Source: Cannabis sativa (Eukaryota > Streptophyta > Magnoliopsida > Rosales > Cannabaceae). Taken from it: a stretch of 64,000 bases of DNA. Below the pieces are notes generated by a model that saw only the letters and a list, made by a program, of their open reading frames with translations, searched no databases and had not been told where the DNA came from. A program made the position numbers and the translations under genes. Positions 35,067 to 47,801 of the stretch are shown here, one piece after another (within the stretch, counting starts at the first letter, position 1; each line of letters opens with the position of its first letter). The stretch lies in the NCBI RefSeq assembly GCF_029168945.1, contig NC_083603.1:33391396-33455395 (forward strand). The letters are read 5' to 3'.

Positions 35067-35722
35067 TGTTATGATTATTATTTTAATCTTGTTTAGACGG
35101 CCGCTAAATTAGGTTTTACTTTAATTTACCGTCATCTTAGGATTACTATTCACCTAATAGTCTAGGATTTTAAGTGTTTGTGATAAATTACAATTTTTAT
35201 TTGTGATGAAGAATAGAACCTAGGTTAAATGAATTATATGCATCATTGATTTGTTGTCTAGATTAGTCTATCTCCATAAAACTTAGAATTTTATCTAAGT
35301 TAAATAAATTGCATGCTTCACGGATTTACTGCTTAGGTAAAAGAGTTAATTATTGAGCGTTTTGCCTTGATTGCATACAATAGGAAGATTGTGATAATTG
35401 ACTACTTCAGCGTTATCTGCAGGATTAATAGTTTGATTAGAAATTGAAATTACATTCATTAATAAGAATTAGGAATGATTGTCAATGGTGAAGAATAACC
35501 TTTAACTAGTCTCTCATATCGTAGTCTCAATTTTAATTTTCTTGTTTTATTTTTATTTCTGCTATTTTAATCTTAATCTCAAAACCCCCCTCTTCTCTAC
35601 TAATTTGTGAATAATTGAATAAACATAGGCCTCGTGGGATCGACTCTTACTTGCTTTTATACTGAAACAAAAGTATTAGAAAAAAAATAGTAAATTTGAT
35701 ATGGCATACGACATGCATCAGT
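35067..35722 (+). mobile_element. Gypsy-type LTR fragment
   Basis: It has no coding content. The part near 35620-35660 (ATAGGCCTCGTGGGATCGAC, then TTACTTGC) is typical of the end of Tat/Athila-like Gypsy LTRs. The expected primer binding site is absent: at 35723 the sequence switches to a minus-strand gag. The left border coincides with the Helitron end. Confidence 0.5.
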
Positions 35723-36080
35723 ATGGGATCATTCCCTGAGTGGCCATGAAGATGGTCTTAGGCTTCTATGTTAGAGGGGTGAAGCAAATGTACTTCTCCT
35801 CCTTGTTTTACTGTCGCATGGGAAAAGTGTTAAACTTCCCCTTTTTGTCAATGTTCCTCCCAGAGTTGTTGGTGCTGCGCTTGTTTCTAGTGTTTTTGCC
35901 ACTAGAGTTCTAGGCAGCATTGTTATTGCCTGCCTGTGAGCCTGGTGGGTCATGAGGCTGCTGGGTGTCTCATGACCACCTACTATTGACATGCCCCGCC
36001 TGGGCTTGTCGTATGACTTCTTCAAGTTTGATAAAGCCATTTGCTCTATCGAAAAACTCCTTCACGTTGTTGGTCGATAT
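35723..36080 (-). pseudogene. Tat-like Gypsy gag, downstream half
   Basis: The minus strand from 36080 continues the gag begun at 57538-58167: STNNVKEFFDRANGFIKLEE then VIRQAQAG, a segment that normally lies between the capsid domain and the zinc finger. Stops and shifts follow. The last recognisable codons are near 35723. GATAT at 36076-36080 is the left target-site copy of the inserted Tekay element. Confidence 0.8.
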
Positions 36081-38409
36081 TGTAACACCCTAACTAGCAT
36101 AGGCGTATTACGTGATTTTTAAACATGCTGTGCAGCTCGTTGCTAATCAACGAGGTTTATGGAAAACGTGATTAATTAAAATTTTTGCTTTTTAATTAAA
36201 CTTGTAAAATATTTATACAAAAGACTTGGGATCCCGATCACAAAATCATTTACAAAAGTTTATTGTTCATACAAAATAATTGTCGCCTAGCGACTAGTTA
36301 CAAAAATAGCCTTCCTGTCCCGAGGATCGTACGCTCCAGGCCTAACCGCCCCGACATGTACAATCTTCACCGGCTCGCTCACGGTCCATCAGCTCTAGCC
36401 TTGCCTTTACCTACACATAAACGTAGCACTGTGAGTCGACAGACTCAGTAAGAAAAGCATAATAATACTCATACATAAATCCCGGTCATGATCAGACGCC
36501 CATACCCCTGATCATAACCCTAACTGCCGTGTCCAACACGATACTGAGTCCCCCTAACTGCCGTGTCCAACACGGTACTGAGTTCTGAACGTTCATAGGG
36601 AAAGTACTATTGACAAGTAACAGCCTGATCGGTCGAATCGGTCATACTCCGGCTGCTAGTCATACTCCAGCCTGTACCGACGCGTTACAGTATCATCCTA
36701 ATCGGTCGAACCGGTCATACTTCGGCTGCTGGTCATACTCCAGCCTGTACCGACGTGATACGTCAAATTGTACGGAACCACCAACCTAAGTGTCAGCCTG
36801 ATCGGTCGAACCGGTCATACTCCGGCTGCTGGTCATACTCCAGCCTGTACCGACGTGACACAGTTGGATGGTTCGAAGCCAACATACATAACTAATGTAA
36901 TCTAATAGGCTTCCTACATGCACGCTAAACATGTAATCTACATATGCATACTGTTATACTAATCTTACCTGGATTCCGAATTCAGGTGTGCCGGTCAACC
37001 TGACTGGAACTATCTGCGTGGCGGATTACAGGCTCCTAAACCATAAAAATCACAACACTATAAGTGATACGCTAAATCACTTCCCGGGGACTTAAACTAG
37101 GAACTAAAGGTTTCCCTATCGATAAAAAGCATGGCAATACCCCAAAAACATAAAATCGAGGAAAACTAGGGTTCCTGAATTTTCCCCAACCGGTAGACCG
37201 GTTGCCCAACCGGAATTCCGGTTCTGGGAAATTTCAGAACCCCATCCGGAATTCCGGTCTGGGAAATTTCAGAACCCCATCCGGAATTCCGGTTCCTCGC
37301 AGGCAGAACTTCAAAAATTCACACAATGCTCAAATCAACTCCAAACCAAACCAAAACTTCCAGACCTGTTCTATATAACCCCTATAACATTTCTAAAGCA
37401 TCAAACTCACCCAGATTTCACATAATCAAAAATCACCATTAAAGCTTCAAGCTTTGAGTTCTAAACTCAAACTTGATCAAACACTACCAACATGCAATCA
37501 AACCAGTCCAAACCTACTTAAACATGCATAAAATAGCCTCTGAAAACAACTACAAACTTCAATAACATCACAACAACAGATTTTAACCATTTCTCTATGA
37601 AAACCATAGTTTTGAGCTAAAAACTACCAAGCTTGAAATCAAAGCAAATAACATGCATTCACTAGCCCTAAACAACTTAAAATAACAAGATTAATCCACT
37701 GAAAATAACAACAATTCACAGCAGCAAGAACATATTAAAAATCAAGCATGCATCATCATCTTTTCAAACATTTTCTAAAAATTACAAAAGGAAAAGGGTT
37801 AGAAACTTTACCAAGGCTTGAAGAACACTTAGAATGAAGGAAAAATAGCTTGAAAATCAGAAATTCCAGCCCAAGAAACACCCTACCAGCCGAGAGAGAA
37901 AGTGAGGGAAAGAGAGAGCCTTTTTGAAATTTTTTTTTATTTTTCTAAGTTTGAATGAAAATGAAATAAAGGGAATACTTAAGCAATAATCTATTTCAGC
38001 CAACACTTAATAATAATAAACACATATTACTCAATTACTAAGCCCACTAAAGTACAAATTATCATTGGGGCGAAAAGACCATTTTGCCCCTCCACACTAA
38101 AATAACATAAATAACACTAAAGGGGTATTCTTGGGAAATTCTAAATTCCCGGCCATTCCCGACATTCCCAACGTCTAATAAACCGTCCCAAACTACTAAC
38201 ATACTAAGTTGTGATTTTACTGAGCCAAACACCGAGTTCCAAAATACCGGGCACCGGAAATACAAATTTATGAAAACTACTGAATGACATAAAATGCATC
38301 TCAGAATTCAATAATAACAGTATAAATAATTATTTAAATAGCTATGAATAATTTCATAATTAAACGTGATTAACTGTTAATTTCCAAATTAAACTAAGCG
38401 GTCTTTACA
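36081..38409 (-). mobile_element. Tekay 3' LTR
   Basis: 2329 bp. It includes imperfect tandem repeats at 36620-36860 (GGTCGAACCGGTCATACT...GCCTGTACCGACGTGA units, spacings about 73 and 99 bp), a doubled CCGTGTCCAACACG motif at 36527-36590 and an ACCGGAATTCCGGT cluster at 37188-37295. Confidence 0.9.
36620..36860. repeat. tandem repeats in the Tekay LTR
   Basis: Three degenerate units of the pattern GGTCGAACCGGTCATACTCC...CAGCCTGTACCGACG. The matching array in the other LTR (about 55770-56010) is more degenerate, showing that the two LTRs differ most here. Confidence 0.8.
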
Positions 38410-38423
38410 ACTATCCCCCCCTT
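38410..38423 (-). other. Tekay polypurine tract
   Basis: The minus strand reads AAGGGGGGGATAGT next to the LTR end. The integrase frame terminates inside it (TAG at 38411-38413). Confidence 0.85.
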
Positions 38424-39821
38424 AAAAGGATTTCGTCCCCGAAATCTAACCTGAATAACTCTGGATATTGAGCTCTCATATCTGACTCTAGCTCCCAGGT
38501 GGCTTCCTCCACCTTGCTGTTTCTCCAGAGAACTTTGACCAATGCTATGGTCTTATTCCGAAGGACTTTATCCTTTCTATCCAGGATCTGCACTGGCTGT
38601 TCTTCATAAGTCATGTCTGGCTGCAGTTCTAGGCTCTCATAACTGAGTATATGAGAGGGATCTAAAACGTATTTTCTCAACATCGAGACATGAAACACGT
38701 TGTGAACTGCTGATAAAGCTGGAGGCAACGCTAACCGGTATGCCACTTGACCTATCTTCTCGAGAATCTCGAAAGGTCCTGTAAATCTAGGGCATAACTT
38801 GCCTCTTTTCCCGAAACGTTTGATCCCCTTCATCGGAGATACCCATAAAAACACATGGTCCCCTACTCGGAACTCAACATCTCTGCGTTTCGGATCTGCG
38901 TAACTCTTCTGTCTACTCTGTGAGGCAAGCATTCTAGCTTTTATCTTCTCTATTGCCTCGTTGGTCCGCTGCACTGACTCTGGACCTAGGTATTTCCTCT
39001 CCCCTGTCTCATCCCAGTGAATGGGAGATCTACACTTCCTACCGTATAACAGTTCATAAGGAGCCATCCCTATCGTACTCTGATAACTGTTGTTGTAAGA
39101 AAATTCTATCAACGGTAGATATTTATTCCATGAGCCTTCAAAATCCATAACACAGGCTCGCAACATGTCCTCCAATATCTGAATTGTCCTTTCGGACTGA
39201 CCATCTGTCTGAAAATGGAATGCTGTACTAAATTTCAGCTTTGTACCCATTGCTCGCTGCAAACTCTGCCAAAATTTGGAGGTGAACTTCAGATCCCTGT
39301 CCGAAACTATAGACTTCGGTACCCCGTGAAGTCTTACAATCTCTCTGACATACAACTCTGCCAACTGATCCACTGAAAATGTTGTTCTAACCGACAGAAA
39401 ATGAGCAGATTTTGTAAATCGATCCACCACTACCCAGATGGAATCAAATAAACCCGTGGTCCTAGGTAATCCGACCACAAAATCCATCGTGATATCTTCC
39501 CACTTCCATTCTGGTAGGGTTAGAGGCTGCAACAACCCTGCTGGTCTCTGATGTTCAGCCTTAATCTGCTGACAAGTAAGGCATCTCGATACAAATTCTA
39601 CCAAATTCTTCTTCATATCGCTCCACCAGAAGTACGGTTTAAGATCTTGGTACATCTTAGTGGTGCCGGGATGCAGAGAATACGGGGTAGAATGAGCCTC
39701 CTCAAAGATCTCATTCCTGAGTTCCACACTATTCGGAACACAAACCCTAGCTTTATACAGAAGCATCCCGCTATCTGACACTGAAAAGTCCCTGGGTTGA
39801 CCAGCCAAAACCTCATCTCTG
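38411..39821 (-). pseudogene. pol: Tekay integrase with chromodomain-like tail
   Basis: C-terminal part of pol, cut from RNase H by element D but open for about 465 codons. In order: HHCC zinc-binding region (H in EAHSTPYSLHPG; CLTCQQIKAE), catalytic core with D in TMDFVVGLP, D in SIVSDRDLKF and E in TDGQSERTIQ, then GPFEILEKIGQVAYRLALP, HNVFHVSMLRKYV, and LWRNSKVEEATWELESDM near the end. The last motif is the chromodomain-type module that directs Tekay elements to heterochromatin. The frame ends ILLRGG-stop within the polypurine tract. The apparent ATG at 39808 is only the first Met after the insertion; the true reading continues from LVK before element D. Confidence 0.92.
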
Positions 39822-39826
39822 ATCTT

Positions 39827-41756
39827 TGTTGGTTTTATGCCCTAAATAAAACTCATTTCATATAATCAGATTTACTTATTAATAAAGATCAGAAATAACA
39901 TTTTATGTTGCATGGTTCACATGATTTATTTCATGATTATATGTGTATATAATGTATGAATTCTTTTTAAGTCCAGAACATATGTGTTGGTTAAAGATTA
40001 TAGTGTTGTCAACACAGTGGAATATAATCTTTATTATATGTTCAAAAGTTGATTCCCTGATTTTTCAGAACACTGGACTTAGACTGACATGGTATAATCA
40101 GCGATAGGTATTCTTACACCTTGGAAAAGTGTTATGTCCTTTCCAGGACATTGGCAAAGTTTACCAGTATCGGATGTATGGAGTATACATCGGAAGGGAT
40201 CGATATTGAACTTTGATTAGATATGTTGAAATTTACCGTAATATCTATTCAACACAATATCAACTGTTGATCGTAGATCACATGATCGAAATCCTGATAT
40301 GGTTAGGCTCAATTTCAAGAGTGTTACTCGTGTTCTTTGATTTGTTAGTTAAGCCTAGTTTTGTATCAGGGTGATACGTACATTTTGGGAACACGGTTAT
40401 ACAATTGAGTGGGGGAGCGCTAACATAAATATGGAATCTATAGCTTCTATTTGGCAAATAGAAGTAAAGGATGATTTCCTTTGAGCTTAACCAAACGAAG
40501 ATAAATGGTGGAGATCTCATTTCACTTAGGTGAAATATCATTTATACAGGGTTAAGTGTTTTAAGGATAAAATACATTGTAGGGTGTTACGGTAATTTAA
40601 TCCTGTACAGTGTAAATCATCCATATAGAGGATCATTGATCACATTAGGGTTATAACAATGGATAACTAATGACGTGTCTATATCGTGGAACATATAGAG
40701 CGTTTCTATATGACTGAGAGTGCAATTCCAAGTTCTAAGTGTGGATTCAATGAGGAATTAATAAGTTAGGGAATTTACTTGGTAAAATTCGGTTCGACTT
40801 ATTGGAAGCTCGATTATATAGACCCATGGTCCCCATACTAGTTGAGGCCATACTGCTTGTAAGACTCAGTTAATTGATTTTAATTAATCAATTATAATTC
40901 TAAAAGTTAGACTTTGTATTAAAAGACTTTGTCTACTTTATGAATTCTCACAGTTTAAGGATGAAATCGTAAAGAAAAGGGTTTCTAGGTTTAATTATTA
41001 ATTAAAAGACTTTGTATGTCTAATTAATAATTATTTTAAATGACAATATTATTTAATAATCTATTTTAGTTATTAAATAATTAGTTTTGACATTTAAATG
41101 ATTAGAATTGGAAAAATGGCATTTTTGGAGAAATTGAAATAAAATTGAGGAAACTGCAAAATCCAAGTGAGGCCCATATTCCCTCTATGGCCGAGCACTC
41201 CCTTTGTGTTTCCCAATTATTATTTTTATTTTTTAATTGTCATGTAATTGCTAATCAAATCCTAGCTATAATAGGAAAGTGGTGAATCACACTAAATAAG
41301 GCAGTTAATCAATTACACAGTAAAAGAGGAAATTGTTTTATTTGGAAAGTTGTGCTCTCCCTTCTCCCTATATAAAGCAACCTTTGTGTCTCTTCTCATG
41401 TATGCTATCAGCCACGAAATTAAGAGAGAAAAAGAGAGAAAATTTCGAAATCCTTGTGAGATGAGTAGTGCCCACACACATCAAGTGGTATCTCAATCAT
41501 AGTATGGAAGACTATGGAATTTCTGCATCAAAGAAGGAGAAAAGAAGATCCAAGTTTAGATCTTGGTGATGCTCTGCTACAGAAAGGAATCAAGGGCTAG
41601 AGATCTGAACGGAAGGAGTCATATTATTCCACTGCACCCACTGTAAGGTTTTCTAACTTTATATGTGTTTATTTTCATTGTTTTAGAATTCATATTAGGT
41701 TGTTAATCCAACATACTTGTTAGTAAATCTAGATCCTGGTAAAATAATTTCAAACA
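39827..41756 (+). mobile_element. element D 5' LTR
   Basis: 1930 bp, TGTTGGTTTTATGCCC (one G fewer than the family start) to ...AATTTCAAACA (C-to-A change in the usual TTCCAACA end). TATA box CTATATAAAG at 41369-41378. The antisense 87-codon open stretch at 40278-40541 recurs at 48267 only because the LTR is duplicated; it is not a gene. Confidence 0.93.
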
Positions 41757-41758
41757 AC

Positions 41759-41771
41759 TGGCACCAGAGCC
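41759..41771 (+). other. primer binding site of element D
   Basis: TGGCACCAGAGCC two bases after the LTR, the same tRNA-iMet variant as in element B. Confidence 0.85.
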
Positions 41772-42147
41772 ATGGTAATGATTTACTTTCATGTAATATG
41801 AATTAAAACGATGATTGCATGTTTCTGTGTTGATTTGGATGGTTTCATGTTGGTTTATGTGCTTATGTGATGAATGTTGATGTTGTACGAAATTTTTCCA
41901 TGAAATATATTTTTTCAATTTTTGAAAATATTTTATTTGGATTTCTTGTGAAAAATTAAGCAATTTTGTTTTTTACGGAACTCGATTCCGATAAAAATTG
42001 AGAAAGATATGAATTTTGGAAGTTTGGAAATCATGGCTGCTGCATGCAGCCTATCCTGGCAGCTCCCTACAAATTGCGATTTTTTGAGGTTTTTTCCCAA
42101 AAAATCCAATTTTTTCATGGGATTGTTTCCCAAAATTCATTTTTCCT

Positions 42148-42260
42148 TTCTTAAATATTTCTAAATTGAAATGTTTCCAATTTTAAATATTTTCAATTTG
42201 GAATTTTTCCAATTTTAAATATTTCTATTTTGGATTGTTTCCAATTTTTAAATATTTCCT
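42148..42260. repeat. AT-rich tandem repeat, about 33 bp
   Basis: Roughly four degenerate copies of TTTCCAATTTTAAATATTTC plus about 12 further bases, with period 32-34. Confidence 0.75.
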
Positions 42261-43340
42261 ATTATGGTTAGATTTAAAAATTTGTTAAGTTCTTTAATAT
42301 TTATTTATTATTTAATTATAAGATTAGATATTTTGATATTTAAGATATTTTAAATTAAAAGATAGCTTTGTCTTTTTATTTAAAATATTATATTAAAATT
42401 ATCTTATATGGCAAATTAAATAATTAATAAATTTGAAATTAACATAGATATTTTTATAGATATACTTACCATAATGTTTTTCAAATTCAAAAATTTGTTA
42501 TTTTGTTAAATATTTAATTATTTATAAATTGTAAGTTTAAAAATGATATTTTTTCTATATATATCATTTTTTCCTTATTAAAAATTTATAAATCATATCT
42601 TAAATATTTAAATAACATAGATATTTTTGTAGAGATTTGAATATTGCTTAATTTGAGATATTTTGACATATAATTATGGTAATTATTATTCATTTATTAT
42701 TTTATTCCTAAAATAATAATTATCTAACCAAATCTATTTTAAAATCGGTTTATTTTATTAAATTATAAGATCTGAAAGTGATATTGAAGATTCTTTCCTT
42801 TCAAGTCATTGATCTTATTAGATATTTAATTTAATTTGATTCAAATAAACCTAGATATTTTAAAATTAGTTTCCTTTATTTGGTTAGTTTAAGAATAATA
42901 ATTTAATTATATTAATATCTTGATTCACATCTGTTACATGGACAATGTTTGTTTATTTATATTATTTATTCAAAACTTTTTAACAAACCTATTATTTATC
43001 TGATCTAAATTGCAATGATTAACTTGTTGACAGATCATGATCCAATGATCTGAATTTTAATCATAGTCCAATTGACGATAGATCTTATAAATAATTTGTA
43101 ACAGGTAAATTTTGTACTTCTTTCATCTGTGTAAACCTAGTAACATGATAGGGTCCATCCAAATCATTTGACCTGTGTGAGCCTATATGTTTGCTTTTGG
43201 GCTTAGATACATATAGGAATCCCATTTAAGTTTTTACTAAGTAAATGGACTGGTTGCTAAAATAAATTTTGACATAAGGAAATTTATTTAGACCCAATTA
43301 GATTTGGGCTTATTCAATGAATAACAATTATTTATTGAAA

Positions 43341-43458
43341 GGTTAAATTCCTCTCTTTTGGGCCTTGTGTGCGAGTTGGGGGCCATAGAAGTGGGTACGA
43401 CATACTGAACCCAGCTCCCCCTCACATGAACTACCCCAATTGTGAAGGCCCATTTGCC
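43341..43458 (+). other. conserved leader block, copy in element D
   Basis: Sense-strand version of the block also present in A and B. TGGGCCTT at 43359-43366 pairs with AAGGCCCA at 43445-43452. Confidence 0.7.
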
Positions 43459-45235
43459 TTATTTAAATAATTGTATTAGGTTAATTATATTAGTCTAACC
43501 TAATTAAAATTGAATTAGCAACATAATTAACTTTTAAAATATATGAAATTTATTTTTCATTGTAATATTTTAAAGTTAATTTTAGAAAAACACTTAGTCA
43601 ATGATATATTCTAGATAGTTATTTCTAGTACTAGTTATTATTTCTAATATTAAATAGGAAAATATCATTGATTGTGAAATTAATTGTCTCATAATTAATT
43701 TTGGTACAATCTAAGTTTAGAATATTTTCCTAGTATTAAACTAGAATTAATAATTAAGTTTCCTCTTTACTTAATTATTTATTTCTTGAATTTAATACAT
43801 TTAATTAAATTGAAAATTTCCATATCTAAGTTGATTTTCATCATGATACTTAAATATTGTTATTTTCATGTTATTTAATTAAAGTTGAAAATTATTTTAA
43901 GTTTGGAATCTTATTTCAGAATAACTTAAGTTTGAATAATTTTCAAAATATATTTTATTTTATTTTATTAATCATTTCCCAAAATTTCGAAATTGCATCA
44001 CCTTGATGCAGAAATTTCGAATTTTATTTGAAAAATAGATTAAAGTTGAAAATTATTTATTTAATTTTGGACCAACTTAAATCATTGATTTTTTCATTTA
44101 ATGATTAATTAAAATAAATGAACTAAAATATATTATAATTAGAAATTGAATTAATTAGTCTATGAAAAGTCTAGATAGTTATTATCTGTTTTGCTTGAAG
44201 TATTTTTCTAGTGTGTTTAATTAAATAGAAAATTAATATTTAAGTTGATTTTTTAATCATGATACTTAAATATTTGAAATTTTTCTTAGATATTTAATTA
44301 AATAGGGAAATTATATTTTTTTTTTGTTAAAAATTAATTTTTATTAATTTTGGGCCAACATAAAATTAGAGTAATTTTCCAGGATTTATTTTCATTTTAT
44401 TTTAAAGCATTTTCGAAAATGCAATATATATTTATAGAAAATTAAATTTGAGTTGTAAATTCATTCAAATTAATTTTGAAACAACTTAAATTGAATAATT
44501 TTCTAAATATTTATGGAAATTATTACTAAGATGGAAATAATTCACGTTATTTTCATATCCATCTAAGTATAATTTATAAATATTAAATTAAAAATTTATA
44601 TTTGGAAATTTTCATTCTAAATTGGAAATTTTAATTAAATAAATATATATTTAAAATAAATGGATTAAAATAAATATTAGAAGAAAATACAACCCTTCAT
44701 TAAATAATGAGCTTTATTATTATAAGTATATTCGATCTCCATTGTTGGTTTTACATAGCTATTGTTTTAGTGAGTAATCCTCCCTAATGGAGGAACGTTC
44801 ATTAGCAAGTTAGCACCGTTTAATCTCGAAAGATAAGTAATCTTGTAAGTTTTTTTTTATATAGTTTATGATCACCCTAATGGTGGCGACTATATAAGAC
44901 TTGCAAGAATATGAAACAATGGTGGAAGCTCATAAGATAGAATAGCCTTGACTCTCGCCTAAACGGGACAACGCGGATTCACATCTTGATCGAATAAAAG
45001 GTTGCTAGAATGTTTGGCATTTTAGATGAGCTGACAACTCTATTCAATGAATGATAGCTTTGACTCTCGCCTAAACGGGACACTGATATCAGTTTGTTGA
45101 AAACCTTGGAAATTATTTAGGATTGTATGTTTTAGTATTTTCACTTGCCATTCCTACTTGCTATGTGCTTCATAATTTCTGAATTGTGTATGAATTTGTA
45201 TTGAACCATGTTATTTTCTGTTATTAAATTGTAGT

Positions 45236-47787
45236 TTAATTTTGAATCTTCATTGTTGGTCTAACTTGATTTGTTTTTCTAATGAGATAAATCCCTAATG
45301 GATTTTCACCATTAGACTAACATAGTAGTGTTAGATCTCGAAAGATAAATATTGTATATGCAACATCTAACTGTTCATCAATTGATGACACCTTAGACTA
45401 GTATTTTACAATATGAAACAAGAAGATTGTATAAATAAGATTACTTTGACTCTCGCTAATCGGAGCATCGTTGGATTCTTATTTAAAACGAAATTATCCT
45501 AATTCCTCTTAGCTTATTCATTTCGAATTAGCTTAAAGACATATCATTGGATGAATGGTCTATAAATCATATAAAGTCTTAATTTCTCTTAAGAATTAGA
45601 TGACACATATGATTATATTCCCGGAATTCTATCCCTAAATGATATAAATCCTCAATCTTAGATATCTCCTACTTGTATAGGCAAATCATAGATTTAGATT
45701 AGTAGTGGTGGTCCAAGAGAGAATTACTAATTATACAGTTACATTTTCACAAGTGTTTAATAACCATTTTCTTTCAATGGATTCAAACTGTATGAGTTTA
45801 GTATTATGTGACTAGAATCCACTTGCACTATTCTAAGAACTCTTTGATGTAACTTAAGTCATCAAAAGATACAACCACATATTTTATAAATCTAAGGCAT
45901 TTGTATCTTGATCATAGTGGTTTTGACAAGATCATTCTCTGCAAAGAGTTAATATGCCTATATCCACTGAAAGTAATTTCATCTCATTCGCAGATGGATG
46001 TACATTCAGGGGTGGATATGAGTTTTCGTTGTATTCTTAAAACGATCACTCTAGATTTTACCTTACGCAAAAGAAATTTGAAATGTTTGAAAAATTTCAT
46101 GAATTTCTAGCAATGGTGAAGGTAAGTGGTTAAAGATCTTGCGAACTGATAGGGGTGGAGAAAAAGTTAGTAGATATGCAGTTCAAAGATCATTAATTTG
46201 ATTTTGAATAATATCCAAACTTACCTCCCCATAAATTCGAGTTGCATATTGATGATTAGTTACTAGTCGTTGCCTAAATCCTTATATGGTAATTTCAGAA
46301 TGATGTAATGGTTGTATACTTAATGTAAATCATTACTAGATTCATGGATGACCTAATCGAAATCTTAAGAAAAGCTAGAACTGCTAACCTTGGTTTGCAT
46401 GTTTGTTAGCTATTCTAAGTGATTAGGGGTGGAGCATCCCATAGTCATTAGATAAGTAAGTGTTGGTTTAAATAAATACCACTTTTTCTAAGAAAATGAC
46501 TAAGTCTGAAAATAAAGTAGCAAATAAAGGAGATATTTTTTCTTGATTCCAAAAGTGTTCTATCATCTTATTTTACAAGATGATCCCACTGCCTCTGTTG
46601 TCTTAACACAACTGAAGAGGTCTATACCATTTAGTTTTCTTTGACATAGTTCACGGTACCTTGTTGTAGTGGGAGAGTTTCTAGGAACTCATCTTCTTAT
46701 AACTTGGAAGACACTAGTGATTAAAATCCATTGTGAGTTTAAACAAGTAATGGATTGTCAAGATAAGAAACTAAGAAGAAAGCCAATAGAACTATGGTTT
46801 GATCCATTCACATGGAGTAACCTAAAGTTTTCTATTACAAGGACATGAAAGGAAATTTTCGTTCATAAGTCTATTCAATGGACTTAACAAAACTTCCTGT
46901 TCCTAGTATTGTAGGTTTGAGTTTATCTAAACCTATGGCTTGTGGTATACCTGGTAATTACTTACTCTAATGCAAGCAACTTACTTTAGTAAGATACTGG
47001 AGCATTTTTCTTTCCAATGGAAATCTATAGAAGCTTCACAACTTCTTAGACATAGATTTTATTTATCTAAGGAAAAGTCTCAACTATTCCAGAAAAGATA
47101 AAGCCATGAAAGAATTTCTTAAATCAACAGTGAGTGGTCTTAGATATGCTTTTGTATGCCTTAGACCAGACACCTGTTGTTGAGTGGGAGTAATGAGTAA
47201 GTATCAGATTAATCCAGGAGAGGAACATTGGAAGACAATCAAGTAAATCTTAAGATTAAGAAGAGGAACTATATGTTAGTCAATAAGGGTGTTTTTGAAA
47301 CTCTTAGACTACACCACATCAGATTTCGAGACTTGCCTGTGTGCCAGAAAGTCTGCTGATGAGATGGTGATTACTTTGGGGGTGGAGTAGTGATTTTGGA
47401 GAAGTGTAAAAACCTATCTGAAATCTCTTGGTCTACCAGAAAGAGACTGAATGTTAAAAGTTGCAGGAAAGATACTTTTTCAGTCTAAGGAAAGTTCTAT
47501 ACATTTGTGGCAGTGTTCCAACTTGCCTTAACTACTAGGGTTACTTCCTGTATAACAAAAGAGTAGTTGCCCAAAAGTATAGAATCCAGTATCCCAAATG
47601 AGTAGACATATAGAGAGGAATTTCACATTATCAAGGATTTTGTGATTAAGGAAGAGTAATGGTGGAGAAGAGGTTGTGTTTAATTCAACCTGTCAGATCC
47701 CATTACGAGGAGTTTACTACTATTACACTTGATTGGAATATCAAGGTGTTAATGATTATTTGAAATGCACTTTTTGTTTTATATTAG
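45236..47787 (+). pseudogene. gag-less interior and pol remnant of element D
   Basis: Where gag begins in A and B there is instead a degenerate second copy of the leader end (45255-45470, with a third CTCTCGC box at 45446-45467). From about 45780 scraps of Copia pol follow in order. These include an integrase piece (GAAATGTTTGAAAAATTTCA near 46079; AAGATCTTGCGAACTGATAG near 46131, which is LKILRTD in element C) and an RNase H piece (GATGGTGATTACTTTGGGGG near 47361). No frame is open for more than about 70 codons. The same scraps occur, similarly damaged, in element E. Confidence 0.75.
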
Positions 47788-47801
47788 TGCAAGTGGGAGT
47801 T
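47788..47801 (+). other. polypurine tract of element D
   Basis: TGCAAGTGGGAGTT immediately before the 3' LTR start TGTTGGG at 47802. Confidence 0.8.

Larger units (their letters stand above)
41772..45235 (+). other. 3.5-kb leader of element D
   Basis: Non-coding. It contains an AT-rich tandem repeat at 42148-42260, the conserved block at 43341-43458, inverted-repeat units at about 43881, 44041 and 44451, a GCATCA-CCT-TGATGC hairpin near 43995, the CCTCC...GGAGG hairpin near 44783, and two CTCTCGCC boxes at 44948-44970 and 45060-45082. Confidence 0.85.

Noticed and set aside
35771..36040. 89-codon minus-strand open stretch as a separate gene
   Set aside because: Wrong frame relative to the Tat gag reading (FDRANGFIKLEE), which continues from 57538-58167.
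36620..36860. Regularly spaced repeats resembling a CRISPR array
   Set aside because: Only three degenerate units of unequal spacing, present in both LTRs of a plant retrotransposon; ordinary LTR tandem repeats.
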